Assembly: GCA_036562625.1 (NCBI GenBank)
Contig: DATCJV010000037.1
Coordinates: 1-64,000 of the forward strand
Direction of reading: 5' to 3'
DNA from: DUOH01 sp036562625
Lineage (GTDB): Bacteria; Bacillota; UBA4882; UBA10575
DNA length: 64,000 nt
Below the pieces are notes generated by a model, which saw only the letters and a program-made list of their open reading frames with translations, was not told where the DNA came from and did not search any database. The translations under genes were made by a program, and so were the position numbers. Below are positions 8,007-16,715 of this stretch, one piece after another. How positions within the stretch are numbered: the first letter of the stretch is position 1; every line of letters begins with the position of its first letter.

Positions 8007-8609
8007 ATGGATTATTTAATAGTGGGTTTAGGTAATCCTGGAGAAGAATACGAGTTAACCCGGCATAATGCCGGGTTTTTGATCGTGGACCACCTAAAGA
8101 TATTATATCAAGTCAGGCTAAGGCAGGAATGTGATGCCCTATGTGGTTGGTTTAATCTTTCAGGTGACGAAGAGGCGCCGGTGCGCCATCGGATCATGTT
8201 GGCTAAACCTTTAACTTATATGAATTTAAGTGGAAATGCCGTTTCTGCTTTGATTAACAAGTATGGTTTTGCATTATCACGGGTAATAATAGTGTATGAT
8301 GATCTATCCCTGCCCTTTGGGGTGTTGCGCATACGCGCGCGAGGCAGTTCTGGAGGGCATAAAGGGATCGCATCTGTTATTGACAGGGTCGGACCGGTGA
8401 TTCCCAGGCTGAAAGTGGGAATAGGCGCACCTTCGGAGGGAATGAGCCTGCCTGATTATGTGCTTAGCAAATTTTCAAAAACAGAGCAAAGGATGCTACC
8501 GGAAATTACATCAATCGCCGGAGAAGCTATAATTACTTGGGTAAAGAAAGGAACAGAAAAAGCTATGAGCATCTATAATGGAATAGTTCTGAATTCAGAT
8601 CAGTCTTAA
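8007..8609 (+). CDS. pth: Peptidyl-tRNA hydrolase
   Basis: Pth releases tRNA from peptidyl-tRNA that drops off ribosomes. The N-terminal signature GLGNPGEEYELTRHNAGF holds the catalytic histidine; the second signature lies in GSSGGHKGIASV, and YDDLSLP carries the conserved aspartates. The frame is open from 7671 through the end of ctc, but homology begins at MDYLIVGLGNPG, so I place the start at ATG 8007, giving 200 residues. The ribosome site there is weak (GGTAGACGG). The Bacillus orthologue, spoVC, is needed for growth and sporulation. Confidence 0.95.
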   Translation: MDYLIVGLGNPGEEYELTRHNAGFLIVDHLKILYQVRLRQECDALCGWFNLSGDEEAPVRHRIMLAKPLTYMNLSGNAVSALINKYGFALSRVIIVYDDLSLPFGVLRIRARGSSGGHKGIASVIDRVGPVIPRLKVGIGAPSEGMSLPDYVLSKFSKTEQRMLPEITSIAGEAIITWVKKGTEKAMSIYNGIVLNSDQS

Positions 8610-8817
8610 CGAAAAGCAGGCATGAAAACCCGACTCAAAAGGAAGTTCAGTTTGGTTTTTTAAGATTTATGTGCGTCCAGAGTACGGTTTTTGTAACCGC
8701 TACGCATTAATATGTTTTGTTATGACTTTTCTCCGGGAGTCAAAGAATAAAATGGAGTTTAACAAAGTTTTAGATGACAAAGTCTTATTATATATTCATA
8801 TTATATATTAAAGCACA

Positions 8818-8850
8818 AAAGGCCTTTGCCAGAGGTCTTTGTTTATATTA
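8818..8850 (+). terminator. Terminator after pth, or attenuator in the mfd leader
   Basis: AAAGGCCT (8818-8825) pairs with AGGTCTTT (8833-8840) with one G-U pair, followed by GTTTATATT. It ends only 20 bases ahead of the mfd start. A weak promoter upstream (ATGACA 8774-8779, CATATT 8797-8802) would put this hairpin inside an mfd leader. Confidence 0.5.
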
Positions 8851-8870
8851 GGACTTGAGGAGGAAACCAT

Positions 8871-11800
8871 TTGTTTGCCTGGATTACTCAGCAGATACGA
8901 AACTGGCCCGAAGTTAAAGGGCTTATGGCCTGTTCCACCGGGACAAAGGCGGATGGGCGCGCGCGCCAAAACCAAGGGAAAAGCTTGATACAAGGGATCA
9001 GCGGAGTACAGAGACCTCTTTTATTGGCTGCCCTCTGGCATCAACTTTCAAGCCCGCTGATAGTCATTACGCATTCTCCGATGGAAGCACAAAGGCTATC
9101 TGCTGATTTGGTGGAGATCATTGGTGCAGACTTAGTGTCGGTCTTTCCCGCTTATGACTTAATGGCGCATGAAGAGGCTTATGAAAAAGAGGTGGCTGGA
9201 GCCAGGCTCTCTGTGCTCAGCAGATTACTCAAGGGAGAGGAAGATCTACTGGTTGTTACTTCCTGGCCTGCCTTGGTCAGAAAGGTCATCCCGCCAGAGG
9301 CCTTGTCTTCTTTTCTCTTCCATCTGGAATTAGGGGGAATACTGGACCGTGATTTGTTACTCACCAATTTGGTTACTTTGGGATATGAACGAACTAATAA
9401 AGTTTATACTCTGGGACAATTCAGCGTACGAGGAGATATCGTCGATATTTTTCCGCCTGATCAGGAGAATCCGGTACGTATAGAGTTTTTTGGCGATGAG
9501 ATCGATTCGATTCGCCGTTTTGAGCCGGACACCCAAAAATCTCTGGAAAATATAGAGAATATCCGGTTACTACCCGCGCGGGAAGGACTATGGCGGCCAG
9601 AGGATTTTCAAAGAGCCCGTCCCCGAATAGAGGGACTCTTGCAGAAGCAGGCTGAACGTTTAGAGAAACAAGCCGGTCTAAAAACGGCCGGACTTTTAAG
9701 AGAGAAGATACAGAAACGTTTGGAAGAAATCTCCGCAGGCATGGTCTTTCCAGGGATTGACCGGTTTTTACCATTAATCAGGGATGATTTAGTGCCTGTG
9801 TGGGCTTATATGGAACGCGCCTTTATTGTTCTGGACGAACCGGTCAGGGGCAGTGAATATCTGCGGGCTGTGGAAGAGGAGAACTCCAGAACCTTAGCGG
9901 GGTTTTTAGAGAGAGGGCTTTTGTTGCCTGAAGAGATTGGCTTATATTACAACTTGCCAGATTTGCAAAATGGTTTGAGCCGGCTCTCGTCCATTCAATT
10001 CTCTGTTTTGGGCAGGTCGCTAAAGGGTGCTGATCCGGGCAATACGGTCTTGTTACCTATGCGACCAGCTCCGGAGTTTGGGGGTCAGCCCAAAAGGTTT
10101 TTAGAGGAAGTAAAGACGAGAATAAAAGGAAAGTGGATAGTTGGGATTGCTGCTTCCGGGGAAGAGCGGTTGAATAATTTAAGAGAAGCGCTCAGAGATG
10201 AAGGCTTGAACCCGATCAAAGCGGATCGTTCTCTGCGTCCTGCCTCCGGCCAGGTCTATCTCTTGGATGCCTCCATTTCCACAGGCTTTGAATTACCCCA
10301 TGAACATCTGGTTATTTTTTCCGAGGCGGAGGTTTTTGGTCGTACCCGCTTGCGCAAAAAAGTAAGAACGAAATTTGGCAAGGAAGGAATTCGAGTTACT
10401 GATATTACCGAATTGCAGGTAGGTGATTATGTTGTCCATATTAACCACGGAATCGGGAAGTATTTAGGGATCAAGAATTTACAGATCGGGGGAGGGAACA
10501 GGGATTATTTAGAAGTGGAATATGCGGAAGGAGATCGACTTTTTGTCCCAACAGATCAGGTACACTTACTCCAGAGATATGTAGGTTTGGAAAATTCCAC
10601 GCCGAAGGTTAACCGCTTGGGTGGATCCGAATGGCAACGGGCAAAGAACAAAGTCAAGGAATCTGTGGCGGAAATGGCCGATAAGTTATTGGCTCTCTAC
10701 GCCGACCGGCATACGGCTCAAGGTTATGCTTTCCCGCCGGATAATAATTGGCAACAAGAATTCGAGGCCTCCTTTATTTATGAGGAGACCCCGGATCAAC
10801 TTCGCGCCTTGGCAGAGATAAAAAAGGATATGGAGTCATCGCGGCCAATGGATCGGTTACTCTGCGGGGATGTGGGATACGGTAAAACAGAGGTGGCGAT
10901 TAGAGCGGCTTTCAAGGCTATTACCGGGGGGAAACAAGTAGCGGTCTTGGTTCCCACTACGATCCTGGCGCAACAACATTTTCAAACAATAACACAGCGC
11001 TTTAGCGGATATCCTATAAAAATTGCGGTTTTAAGCCGTTTTCAGTCGTCTTCTGAACAAGAAGCAATCGCTAAAGGGTTGAGACAGGGCACGATCGATT
11101 TGGTGATCGGGACACATCGTTTACTCTCTAAAGATATAGTCTTTAAAGATTTGGGATTATTGATCGTGGATGAAGAACAAAAATTTGGAGTATCTCATAA
11201 GGAAAGGCTGAAGGAGTTGAGGAAGAATGTAGATGTCCTGACTCTGACGGCGACTCCGATTCCTAGAACTCTACACATGTCATTAGTGGGAATCAGGGAT
11301 ATGAGTGTGATCGAGACCCCACCGGAAGATCGTTATCCGGTGAGAACTTACGTGCTGGAGTTTAATGAGGAGATCATTATTGAGGCGATCAAGAGAGAGT
11401 TGGATCGCGGTGGACAAATCTTCTTCGTCTATAACCGGGTGGAGACGATTGAACGAATGGCCGCCTACCTTCAACATTTAGTTCCTGAGGCCCGGATCGA
11501 AATTGCTCATGGGCAAATGTCTGAGGATGCCTTGGAAGAGGTAATGCTTAGCTTCTATGAAGGTTCAGCAGATATTCTGCTCTGCACCACAATTATTGAG
11601 AATGGTCTGGATATAGCAAATGTAAACACCCTAATTGTGTATGATGCCGATCAGTTGGGCTTATCCCAGCTCTACCAATTGAGAGGAAGAGTGGGACGGA
11701 GCAACCGGGTGGCTTATGCCTATTTTACATACAGGAAGGATCGGGTGCTGGGGGAAGCGGCAGAAAAAAGGCTGGCGGCAATCAGAGATTTTACGGATTT

Positions 11801-12425
11801 AGGATCCGGATTTAAGATAGCCCTGCGTGATTTAGAAATCAGAGGAGCGGGCAATCTTCTCGGTCCAGAGCAGCACGGGCATATTGCCACAGTGGGTTTT
11901 GATCTTTACTGTCGTCTTTTGGAAGAGGCCATTAGGGAGCGTCGAGGAGAGAAGAAGCCGGAATTACCCGAACCTACCATTGAGTTGTCTGTAGATGCCT
12001 ATATTCCGGATAATTATATAAACGATCCCGGGCAGAAGGTTGAAATCTACAAGAAGATCGCGGCGATTTCCACTTTTGAAGAGGCAGATGAAGTGGTAGA
12101 CGAGATTGAGGACAGGTTTGGCGTCCCTCCCGCGCCTGTCGTTAATTTATTAGAGATCGCCCGTTTGAAGATCTATGCCAAACTCTTAGGGCTTGCCACT
12201 ATCACCTCGGAAAAGGGAGATTTTATTGCCCGTCCGGTGCCGGGTTTAAGTCTCGATCCCGAGCGGGTCGCTTCCCTATTAGTAAATTTTCGTGGACAGG
12301 TCAGATATCAGCCCGGGCGACAACCGGTGCTTAGATGGAAAATAGCCGGCAAGAGCCACCACCAGGTCTGGCGCCTCCTCAAGGACTCCTTAGCCTTTTT
12401 GCTGGATGAGGGAAGGTCAGCATAA
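8871..12425 (+). CDS. mfd: Transcription-repair coupling factor
   Basis: Mfd pushes stalled RNA polymerase off DNA lesions and recruits UvrA. At 1184 residues it has the normal full length. The N-terminal third is the UvrB-homology module. A CarD-like polymerase-interaction domain follows near residue 510 (VGDYVVHINHGIGKYLG). The RecG-like motor has Walker A CGDVGYGKTEVA near residue 663 and the DEEQ box near 767. The helicase C-terminal half contains QLRGRVGRS, and the TRCF C-terminal regulatory domain ends the protein. The start is TTG 8871, with GAGGAGG upstream. uvrC lies elsewhere in this window. Confidence 0.97.
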   Translation: MFAWITQQIRNWPEVKGLMACSTGTKADGRARQNQGKSLIQGISGVQRPLLLAALWHQLSSPLIVITHSPMEAQRLSADLVEIIGADLVSVFPAYDLMAHEEAYEKEVAGARLSVLSRLLKGEEDLLVVTSWPALVRKVIPPEALSSFLFHLELGGILDRDLLLTNLVTLGYERTNKVYTLGQFSVRGDIVDIFPPDQENPVRIEFFGDEIDSIRRFEPDTQKSLENIENIRLLPAREGLWRPEDFQRARPRIEGLLQKQAERLEKQAGLKTAGLLREKIQKRLEEISAGMVFPGIDRFLPLIRDDLVPVWAYMERAFIVLDEPVRGSEYLRAVEEENSRTLAGFLERGLLLPEEIGLYYNLPDLQNGLSRLSSIQFSVLGRSLKGADPGNTVLLPMRPAPEFGGQPKRFLEEVKTRIKGKWIVGIAASGEERLNNLREALRDEGLNPIKADRSLRPASGQVYLLDASISTGFELPHEHLVIFSEAEVFGRTRLRKKVRTKFGKEGIRVTDITELQVGDYVVHINHGIGKYLGIKNLQIGGGNRDYLEVEYAEGDRLFVPTDQVHLLQRYVGLENSTPKVNRLGGSEWQRAKNKVKESVAEMADKLLALYADRHTAQGYAFPPDNNWQQEFEASFIYEETPDQLRALAEIKKDMESSRPMDRLLCGDVGYGKTEVAIRAAFKAITGGKQVAVLVPTTILAQQHFQTITQRFSGYPIKIAVLSRFQSSSEQEAIAKGLRQGTIDLVIGTHRLLSKDIVFKDLGLLIVDEEQKFGVSHKERLKELRKNVDVLTLTATPIPRTLHMSLVGIRDMSVIETPPEDRYPVRTYVLEFNEEIIIEAIKRELDRGGQIFFVYNRVETIERMAAYLQHLVPEARIEIAHGQMSEDALEEVMLSFYEGSADILLCTTIIENGLDIANVNTLIVYDADQLGLSQLYQLRGRVGRSNRVAYAYFTYRKDRVLGEAAEKRLAAIRDFTDLGSGFKIALRDLEIRGAGNLLGPEQHGHIATVGFDLYCRLLEEAIRERRGEKKPELPEPTIELSVDAYIPDNYINDPGQKVEIYKKIAAISTFEEADEVVDEIEDRFGVPPAPVVNLLEIARLKIYAKLLGLATITSEKGDFIARPVPGLSLDPERVASLLVNFRGQVRYQPGRQPVLRWKIAGKSHHQVWRLLKDSLAFLLDEGRSA

Positions 12426-12518
12426 ATAGAAAGTATATTCATCTACAGACAGGGTAAGATAAAAAAGGAATCGCACCGCTAAAACCAAAGGAAGATGACT
12501 TTTCAAGCATGGTTCAAA

Positions 12519-12549
12519 TGAATAAACCTACCGGCCAAAGTATATAATA
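12519..12549 (+). promoter_or_regulatory. Possible sigma-G promoter of spoVT
   Basis: TGAATA (12519-12524), 18 bases, TATAATA (12543-12549). This fits the sigma-G pattern TGMATA-N17/18-CATAMTA with one mismatch. Bacillus spoVT is sigma-G dependent, which supports the reading; a sigma-A -10 box cannot be excluded. Confidence 0.45.
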
Positions 12550-12646
12550 AAATAGCAAAAGCAGGGAAAAAACAAAGAGTAAACCGTGGAGGAAGGTTAG
12601 AGAGGGAGGCGGCTGGCGATTCCGCAGAAGGAGGGAAAATTAGAGG

Positions 12647-13210
12647 ATGAAGGCAACTGGAATAGTCCGGAGAATCGATGACCTGGGCCGAGTGGTAATC
12701 CCCAAGGAAATACGGAGAACCCTCCGGATCAGAGAGGGAGATCCTCTGGAAATCTTTGTTGACCGCGAAGGAGAGGTAATTCTAAAAAAGTATTCGCCCA
12801 TCGGTGAATTGGGGGACTTTGCCAAAGAATATGCGGAATCCCTGCATGAATCAACTGGACATATCGCCTTAATTGCCGACAGGGATATTGTGGTGGCGGT
12901 GGCGGGGGCTCCCAAAAAAGAGTTTTTAGATAAAGCAATCTCCAAGGCTGTGGAAAAGGCCATTGAAGACCGGAGAGTGGTTCTGATGCCTAAACCCGGG
13001 GATCATAAATACTGTGAAACCTGTGCTGTTTTGGATGATGAAGGTGAGTGTGATTTTACCGCACAGGTTATAGCGCCGATCATTGCTGAAGGGGATCCCA
13101 TTGGCGCAGTTATATTAACCTCCAGGGAACCGGGTGTAGTCATGGGAGAAATGGAAGTCAAAATTGCTGAAACCGCCGCCGGGTTTCTGGCCAAACAGAT
13201 GGAGCAGTAG
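12647..13210 (+). CDS. spoVT: Stage V sporulation regulator SpoVT
   Basis: SpoVT is an AbrB-type regulator that tunes forespore gene expression and spore germination properties. The N-terminal swapped-hairpin DNA-binding domain is near identical to the family: MKATGIVRRIDDLGRVVIPK and onward to about residue 50. A C-terminal GAF-like domain follows (residues 60-185). Length is 187 residues, slightly longer than Bacillus SpoVT (178). AGGAGGG lies upstream of the ATG. It closes the conserved spoVG-to-spoVT block. Confidence 0.97.
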   Translation: MKATGIVRRIDDLGRVVIPKEIRRTLRIREGDPLEIFVDREGEVILKKYSPIGELGDFAKEYAESLHESTGHIALIADRDIVVAVAGAPKKEFLDKAISKAVEKAIEDRRVVLMPKPGDHKYCETCAVLDDEGECDFTAQVIAPIIAEGDPIGAVILTSREPGVVMGEMEVKIAETAAGFLAKQMEQ

Positions 13211-13332
13211 ATTAGTCAGGAAAACAACAACGGAAAACATTATCCAAAGACTGTGTGCGCCATCAAGTACAGTCGAATGAAAAGAAGAGAAGCGCTCCGT
13301 ACTGACGCGCGCGTGATCATCAATGGTTTTGA

Positions 13333-13358
13333 AACCCCGGAAAGACCCGGGGTTACCA
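13333..13358 (-). terminator. Hairpin just after the 130-residue gene
   Basis: On the minus strand AACCCCGG pairs with CCGGGGTT six bases after the stop codon at 13360. The stem is strong, but the following T tract is short and interrupted. Confidence 0.45.
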
Positions 13359-13359
13359 A

Positions 13360-13752
13360 CTATTTGGGACGAGTCGGCGCCATCATCCCGAGCAGGCTGG
13401 TTAGTAAAGCCGGATTGAAAGGTTGGTTTCCCCCGTGCGATGCTGAAGTGATGAACGGCCATAAAGTCATCAGCTGTTGAAGGGCAGGGTTTTGGGATTG
13501 CCCTACATAGAAACTGATTAATTGCCACAATTGATCTGTGTTTAATTGGCCATTCTGATCAAAGACTTTCAGTAATAGGTTCAGCACTTCTTGTCCTTTG
13601 GGACTTAGTTTGGGCGCTACTTCCCGGAGGGCTTCCAGATCTTCCGGAGGTAACCCTGCTCTCTTCTGAGAAACCTCATTTTCCGTTTTTCCTAGAGAAC
13701 GTCTTTTATACACACGTTTACGAGGAAAAATCTTTTCCTCTTTTTCGGACAT
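13360..13752 (-). CDS. Unknown protein, 130 residues, with basic N-terminus
   Basis: I do not recognise this protein. The first 25 residues are strongly basic (KRVYKRRSLGKTE), then a helical region follows with acidic and leucine-rich segments (PPEDLEALREVAP, GQEVLNLLLKVFD). There is no signal peptide, membrane segment or cysteine. The gene looks real: GAGGAGGT lies 7 bases ahead of the ATG, it is preceded by a divergent regulator gene, and a hairpin follows its stop. The opposite strand has a 75-codon frame (13253-13480) without a ribosome site. Its place between spoVT and a hydrogenase-regulator-like gene gives no clear functional clue. Confidence 0.65.
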   Translation of the reverse strand: MSEKEEKIFPRKRVYKRRSLGKTENEVSQKRAGLPPEDLEALREVAPKLSPKGQEVLNLLLKVFDQNGQLNTDQLWQLISFYVGQSQNPALQQLMTLWPFITSASHGGNQPFNPALLTSLLGMMAPTRPK

Positions 13753-13840
13753 ACCTGTACCTCCTCGCCCGATGTTTACTTCAAGGTATGCGCTTTCCGG
13801 GAAAAAAGTGTCTGTCCAGTAAAAGATGGAGGATTAGTCT

Positions 13841-14083
13841 ATGAGAAACAAGTTGACAGTGGTAGGACTATTGGTTAATAACCGGTCCGGTTCGGCGCCA
13901 AAAGTGCAGGAGATCATCACCAGGCATGGAACGGATGTCCTTTGCCGGATGGGGGTACCGACTCAAGATAAAGAGAATGGGTTAATCACTTTGGTCATGG
14001 ACGGACCAGAGACTTCCATCCAAGAGTTGATCAGCGATCTACAAGTTACAAAAGACGTTGTTGTACAGACCATGTCTTTCTAG
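13841..14083 (+). CDS. TM1266-like putative iron-only hydrogenase regulator
   Basis: This 80-residue protein resembles the TM1266/ACT-like small regulators often found near [FeFe]-hydrogenase maturation genes. It has the expected beta-alpha-beta-beta-alpha-beta run: LTVVGLLVNNR, KVQEIITRHG, LCRMGVPTQD, LITLVMDG and SIQELISDL. A specific partner cannot be read; no hydrogenase gene is in this window. GGAGGA precedes the ATG by about 8 bases, and a very strong terminator follows. The start of the minus-strand gene at 13752 is 88 bases away, so the two share a divergent promoter region. Confidence 0.7.
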   Translation: MRNKLTVVGLLVNNRSGSAPKVQEIITRHGTDVLCRMGVPTQDKENGLITLVMDGPETSIQELISDLQVTKDVVVQTMSF

Positions 14084-14142
14084 GAAATGCTTGAGTATGC
14101 AGTGCACACGAGTCCGAGGGCGTGCTGGCATATTATATGGCA

Positions 14143-14178
14143 TAAAAAAAGTGTTACGCTTTTTGTGTAACACTTTTT
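14143..14178. terminator. Strong bidirectional terminator
   Basis: AAAAAAAGTGTTAC, a short loop, then GTAACACTTTTTT. It serves the TM1266-like gene on the plus strand and, read in reverse, could also end transcripts from the HAD gene beyond 14277. Confidence 0.9.
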
Positions 14179-14276
14179 TGTATAATGTACGTAAAAAATG
14201 AATTTTGTAATGGATTACCACTTTACTAGTTGAGTCCAAGTCATCTATGACCAGAAACGCTGAAAAGTAACGGTTT

Positions 14277-14987
14277 TTACCTGGAAGATATTTCCTTAAT
14301 GATCAAGGGCAGTTCTTCCAAGGAACACTGAAAATCCGGCTTGACCTGTATCTCGCCTCTACTTATTAAGTGGTCCGTAATCAGGCAGGTTTTCATCCCA
14401 AGGTATGAGGCGACCAGATCTTCCTCCATATCGTTACCAATCATCATACACTCATGTGGATTAAGCGCAAGACGCTCCATGATTTCCTGGAAGTATTCGC
14501 GATTCGGTTTACAAAAATGCATGTCTTCCAGAGCAGTAATCAGCCGGAAAGGGATCTCATGGCAATTGATCCAAGCCAGTCTTTCTAAGATGGCTTGAAG
14601 CGGAAAGAGAGGATTGGTTGCTAAAGTTACGGAGAATCCTTCACGTAGCGCATAATCAAGCACCAGGCGTGGTGTGTCCGTTGGTACTATGTGTTTTTTC
14701 AGCTTCGGAAAGTCGTGGTCATAAAACCTTTGAAAGATCGGCTCTAATTCCGGACGGGAAATACCGATTCGTTCTGTGAAATCCCTCCAAAACACTTCTT
14801 CGTTGGTGAGGTTGGGATCAAGGTTTTTTACCATCGCCATTGTACTGGCCATTAGCTGGGCGCCAAATTCTTTCTCTGGAATATTCGGAAAATGTAAAGC
14901 TAAAGCGTGTATATAATGTTTCATAAAAAATTCCAGGTCGATCGGGAGTAATGTCCCGTCTAAATCGAAGAGTAGATGCTTGATCAT
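14277..14987 (-). CDS. HAD-family hydrolase
   Basis: This HAD-superfamily phosphatase has 236 residues. Motif I is DLDGT at residues 8-12. Motif II is the threonine in VTLATNPL, motif III is the lysine in HFCKPNREYF, and motif IV is GNDMEEDL. A helical cap lies between motifs I and II. Members of this subgroup are usually annotated only as HAD family hydrolase, so the substrate is unknown. AAAGGAAG precedes the ATG. It is divergent from the rhomboid gene and is the second HAD gene in the window; the two are not close relatives. Confidence 0.85.
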   Translation of the reverse strand: MIKHLLFDLDGTLLPIDLEFFMKHYIHALALHFPNIPEKEFGAQLMASTMAMVKNLDPNLTNEEVFWRDFTERIGISRPELEPIFQRFYDHDFPKLKKHIVPTDTPRLVLDYALREGFSVTLATNPLFPLQAILERLAWINCHEIPFRLITALEDMHFCKPNREYFQEIMERLALNPHECMMIGNDMEEDLVASYLGMKTCLITDHLISRGEIQVKPDFQCSLEELPLIIKEISSR

Positions 14988-15169
14988 TAAGTTTCTTCCT
15001 TTCTTTTTTTTAAATCAAATGAAGCTCATGACTAGGAGTGGTTTTGTTACGTAGACAAATTTTTATAATTATTCTATCATTATCCATCTGTTTCCTCCCC
15101 AGTTATTGCAGTTCCGGAAAGAGGGATTAAATAATCGACACCGAATATCCAAGGGAGGAGGTTATCCTA

Positions 15170-16606
15170 GTGAAATCAATGGGATTAGTGGAACGAATTT
15201 GCGCATTAGGTTATGAAGAGGTACCAGCGGAGGCCGTAGGGTATAGGGTCTTTTTGCGGAAAGAACCGTTTCTGCGCAAGGTTTTTGTTTTAAGTGATAA
15301 TGGCGATGATTTCCTCAAATGGAAAGAGTTCTTAAAGAAAACTGTCTTGCCTCTGCAGAGCGGGGAGTCGGCTTTCACCGTAGCTCTCCTCCTGCCACCG
15401 GGAGAGAAGGTCAGCCCGTTCTTGGCGGAGTATAACTGGATTGATACTATATGGAGCACTACTGGTTATGGGGTAAAGACCATTAAAAACGAAGCAAGCG
15501 CAGAACAGCATTGGATGATCGAGGAAAGATTAATCTCTTCGACACTTGATCCGGTTCCGCAACAAAAAGAAGAGGTCGTGATCTATGAGGGCTCTATCGT
15601 TCCTTACCTACTGTTGGCAGTAAATCTTTTGCTGTTTATATTAACCATCAGGCATGGTGATAGTCAAGATATTGAGGTCTTGATTAAAATGGGAGCCAAG
15701 TATAACCCAGGAATTTGGCTGGGTGAATGGTGGCGGCTACTCACCCCGCTCTTTCTGCATGCCGGATTCTTACATTTTTTTATGAATTCATATGCCCTTT
15801 ATCAATTAGGAGTAGTGGTTGAACGGCTCTTTGGGAGAGAAAGATTCTTCTTTATCTATTTCTGCTCAGGAATTTTTGGCTCGGCCGTTGGCGCTTTCTT
15901 CCGTCCCGAGGCAATCTCCGTGGGGGCCTCAGGAGCGATCTTTGGCCTGTTCGGCGCCTTAGTATATTTCGGGTTGAGAAAGCCGGCAGCTTCCCGCCGC
16001 TTCTTTGGACGGTCGCTCTGGGTGACCATCGGGGTCAATCTCTTGCTGGGTTTTGTAATTCCGGGCATTGATTATCTTGCGCATCTGGGGGGACTAGTGG
16101 GGGGAGTATTGTGCGCCACTGCCGTCGGACTTGGACAAAAAGACATTCTTAGAAAAAGATGGTTTTGGCAGGGCGCTTACTTACTCTTTTTTTCCGTAGC
16201 GGTTTGGCTGGCTCTCACTCCGCCGGCAGTTAATTGGTATCAACCGTTGGAAGAGGGAAGAATCGCTCTGCAACAGGGGAACACCGCTCAAGCCATCAGC
16301 AGCCTAGAAGAGAGTTATCATTTGAAGCCCGATAATTCTTTGGTCCGGGCTTATCTCTTGCAGGCTTATATATCCAGTCTACCTCAGTTGTACGAAGAAA
16401 ATGATGCAGAAGCAATAGTCCGGACCTATCAGCGGATGATTCAGATCGAAGATTACTGGGTATATCATTTTAACTTGGGAAGGACTTATTTTTACCAGCA
16501 GCAGTATGCGGCCGCCAAGAAGGAATTTTTAGAGGTTTTGAGGTTAAACCCGGAAAATCAAGATGCCCGCCGGATCCTGCAAATATTGGAGGAGCATGGA
16601 TACTGA
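15170..16606 (+). CDS. Rhomboid intramembrane serine protease with TPR tail
   Basis: Rhomboid proteases cut membrane proteins within the bilayer. The architecture is an N-terminal soluble domain (about 1-140), a six-helix rhomboid core and C-terminal TPR repeats (about 365-475). The catalytic dyad is visible: S254 in VGASGAIFG and H305 in LAHLGGLVGG. The HAGFLHFFMNSYAL segment is the conserved region ahead of the active site. The layout matches Bacillus YqgP (GluP), a protease for the magnesium transporter MgtE; orthology is likely but not proven. The start is GTG, with GGGAGGAGG upstream. A hairpin terminator follows. Confidence 0.93.
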   Translation: MKSMGLVERICALGYEEVPAEAVGYRVFLRKEPFLRKVFVLSDNGDDFLKWKEFLKKTVLPLQSGESAFTVALLLPPGEKVSPFLAEYNWIDTIWSTTGYGVKTIKNEASAEQHWMIEERLISSTLDPVPQQKEEVVIYEGSIVPYLLLAVNLLLFILTIRHGDSQDIEVLIKMGAKYNPGIWLGEWWRLLTPLFLHAGFLHFFMNSYALYQLGVVVERLFGRERFFFIYFCSGIFGSAVGAFFRPEAISVGASGAIFGLFGALVYFGLRKPAASRRFFGRSLWVTIGVNLLLGFVIPGIDYLAHLGGLVGGVLCATAVGLGQKDILRKRWFWQGAYLLFFSVAVWLALTPPAVNWYQPLEEGRIALQQGNTAQAISSLEESYHLKPDNSLVRAYLLQAYISSLPQLYEENDAEAIVRTYQRMIQIEDYWVYHFNLGRTYFYQQQYAAAKKEFLEVLRLNPENQDARRILQILEEHGY

Positions 16607-16640
16607 AGGGATACTGAAGAGATCCGAAGGCTGGAAAAGC

Positions 16641-16679
16641 GCTCCCCATAACTTTTCCGCTTTATGGGGAGCTTTTATT
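16641..16679. terminator. Bidirectional terminator between rhomboid and cimA genes
   Basis: GCTCCCCATAA pairs with TTATGGGGAGC across a short loop and is followed by TTTTATTA on the plus strand; the flanking A-rich side is less regular for the minus strand. The two genes converge here. Confidence 0.8.
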
Positions 16680-16715
16680 AATATAATATGAATCTCACTT
16701 AAAAAAGTAGGGTAT

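Noticed and set aside
13253..13480. 75-codon frame on the plus strand after spoVT
   Set aside because: It overlaps the end of the minus-strand 130-residue gene, has no ribosome site and shows no protein-like pattern.
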